In this document: positions 5,955 to 6,287 of the stretch, piece after piece
Layout of the letters: each line of letters begins with the position of its first letter
Position numbering within the stretch: the first letter of the stretch is position 1
Origin: Actinobacteria bacterium UBA4719
GTDB taxonomy: Bacteria > Actinomycetota > Actinomycetes > Actinomycetales > Dermatophilaceae
Length of the DNA: 6,287 nt
Direction: 5' to 3'
Assembly: GCA_002404345.1 (NCBI GenBank)
Contig: DHJN01000150.1
Coordinates: 2,808-9,094, forward strand
Translations under genes and position numbers: made by a program
The notes under the pieces: generated by a model
Seen by the model: only the letters and a program-made list of their open reading frames with translations
The model's database searches: none
What the model was told of the DNA's origin: nothing

Positions 5955-6287
5955 CTATGCGGGGTTGAAGCGGCGCAGTCGCAGGCTGTTGGTGACCACG
6001 AAAACCGAGCTGAACGCCATCGCCGCCCCGGCGATGAGCGGGTTGAGCAGGCCAAGGGCGGCCAGGGGGATGACGGCGATGTTGTAGGCGAATGCCCAGA
6101 ACAGGTTGCCCTTGATGGTCTTGAGCGTTGATCTGGACAGACGTATTGCGTCAGCGGCGGCGCGAAGGTCCCCACGGACCAGGGTCAGGTCCGAGGCCTC
6201 AATGGCCACGTCGCTGCCGGTGCCCATGGCAAGGCCGAGGTCGGACTGGGCGAGGGCGGCGGCATCGTTGACGCCGTCGCCGACCAT
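5955..6287 (-). CDS. copA: Cu(+)-exporting P1B-1-type ATPase, C-terminal part (cut by right edge)
   Basis: The last 110 residues of a heavy-metal P-type ATPase; the N-terminus lies beyond the window, so the Met at 6287 is internal. [10 protein letters not shown] is the hinge motif of the P-domain, followed by [13 protein letters not shown]. The two final membrane helices carry the complete P1B-1 signatures: N-x6-YN-x4-P (NLFWAFAYN, then IAVIP) and P-x6-M-x2-SS-x2-V (PLIAGAA, then MAFSSVFV). These residues form the transmembrane Cu(+)-binding sites, so Cu(+) (or Ag(+)) export across the cytoplasmic membrane driven by ATP is well supported. The protein ends RLRRFNPA at a TAG stop, a usual C-terminus for this family. 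It is the first visible gene of the copper cassette, followed by DUF305 76 bp downstream. Whether it is named CopA or CtpV cannot be settled from this fragment. Confidence 0.95.
   Translation of the reverse strand: MVGDGVNDAAALAQSDLGLAMGTGSDVAIEASDLTLVRGDLRAAADAIRLSRSTLKTIKGNLFWAFAYNIAVIPLAALGLLNPLIAGAAMAFSSVFVVTNSLRLRRFNPA

Overview
The window is a dense, very GC-rich stretch with strongly G/C-biased third codon positions. Together with several protein families typical of Actinomycetota (DUF5995, a short Tudor/CarD-like protein, and a DUF305 plus F510_1955-type lipoprotein pair), this points to a high-GC actinobacterium, probably a chromosomal segment. No genus can be assigned from the sequence alone. 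No tRNA, rRNA, insertion sequence, integrase or CRISPR array is visible.

Left block (1-3271, all minus strand, read right to left): a 74-aa Tudor/CarD-like protein, a 134-aa DUF2237 protein, a protein of about 700 aa with a divergent DUF362-like N-terminal half and an unassigned C-terminal half, and the start of an NAD(P)-binding SDR/epimerase cut by the left edge. The last two genes overlap as ATGA and are almost certainly co-transcribed and translationally coupled. The two domains of the large protein are joined by a hexapeptide tandem repeat (SLDGLx) encoded by 18-bp DNA repeats. The two spacers in this block (2398-2512 and 2918-3046) hold repeated sequence elements that could be regulatory.

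Middle (3272-4296): a 221-bp divergent intergenic region carries a 21-bp tandem repeat. It is followed by a plus-strand DUF5995 gene with an excellent ribosome binding site. This gene ends only 9 bp from the convergent end of the next block.

Right block (4306-6287, minus strand): a copper-handling cassette. In transcription order it holds the C-terminal 110 residues of a P1B-1 Cu(+)-exporting ATPase (all TM7/TM8 copper signatures intact, cut by the right edge), a DUF305 lipoprotein with a Met-rich insert, and an Asp-box (BNR) beta-propeller lipoprotein of the F510_1955 type. The likely logic is that the ATPase exports Cu(+) across the membrane and the two surface-anchored lipoproteins act outside the membrane on metal or on another extracytoplasmic substrate. 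The roles of the lipoproteins are inferred from context.

The most unusual items are the DUF362-like fusion with its repeat linker, the repeat-rich leader in front of it, and the DUF305 protein whose first histidine motif is degenerate.
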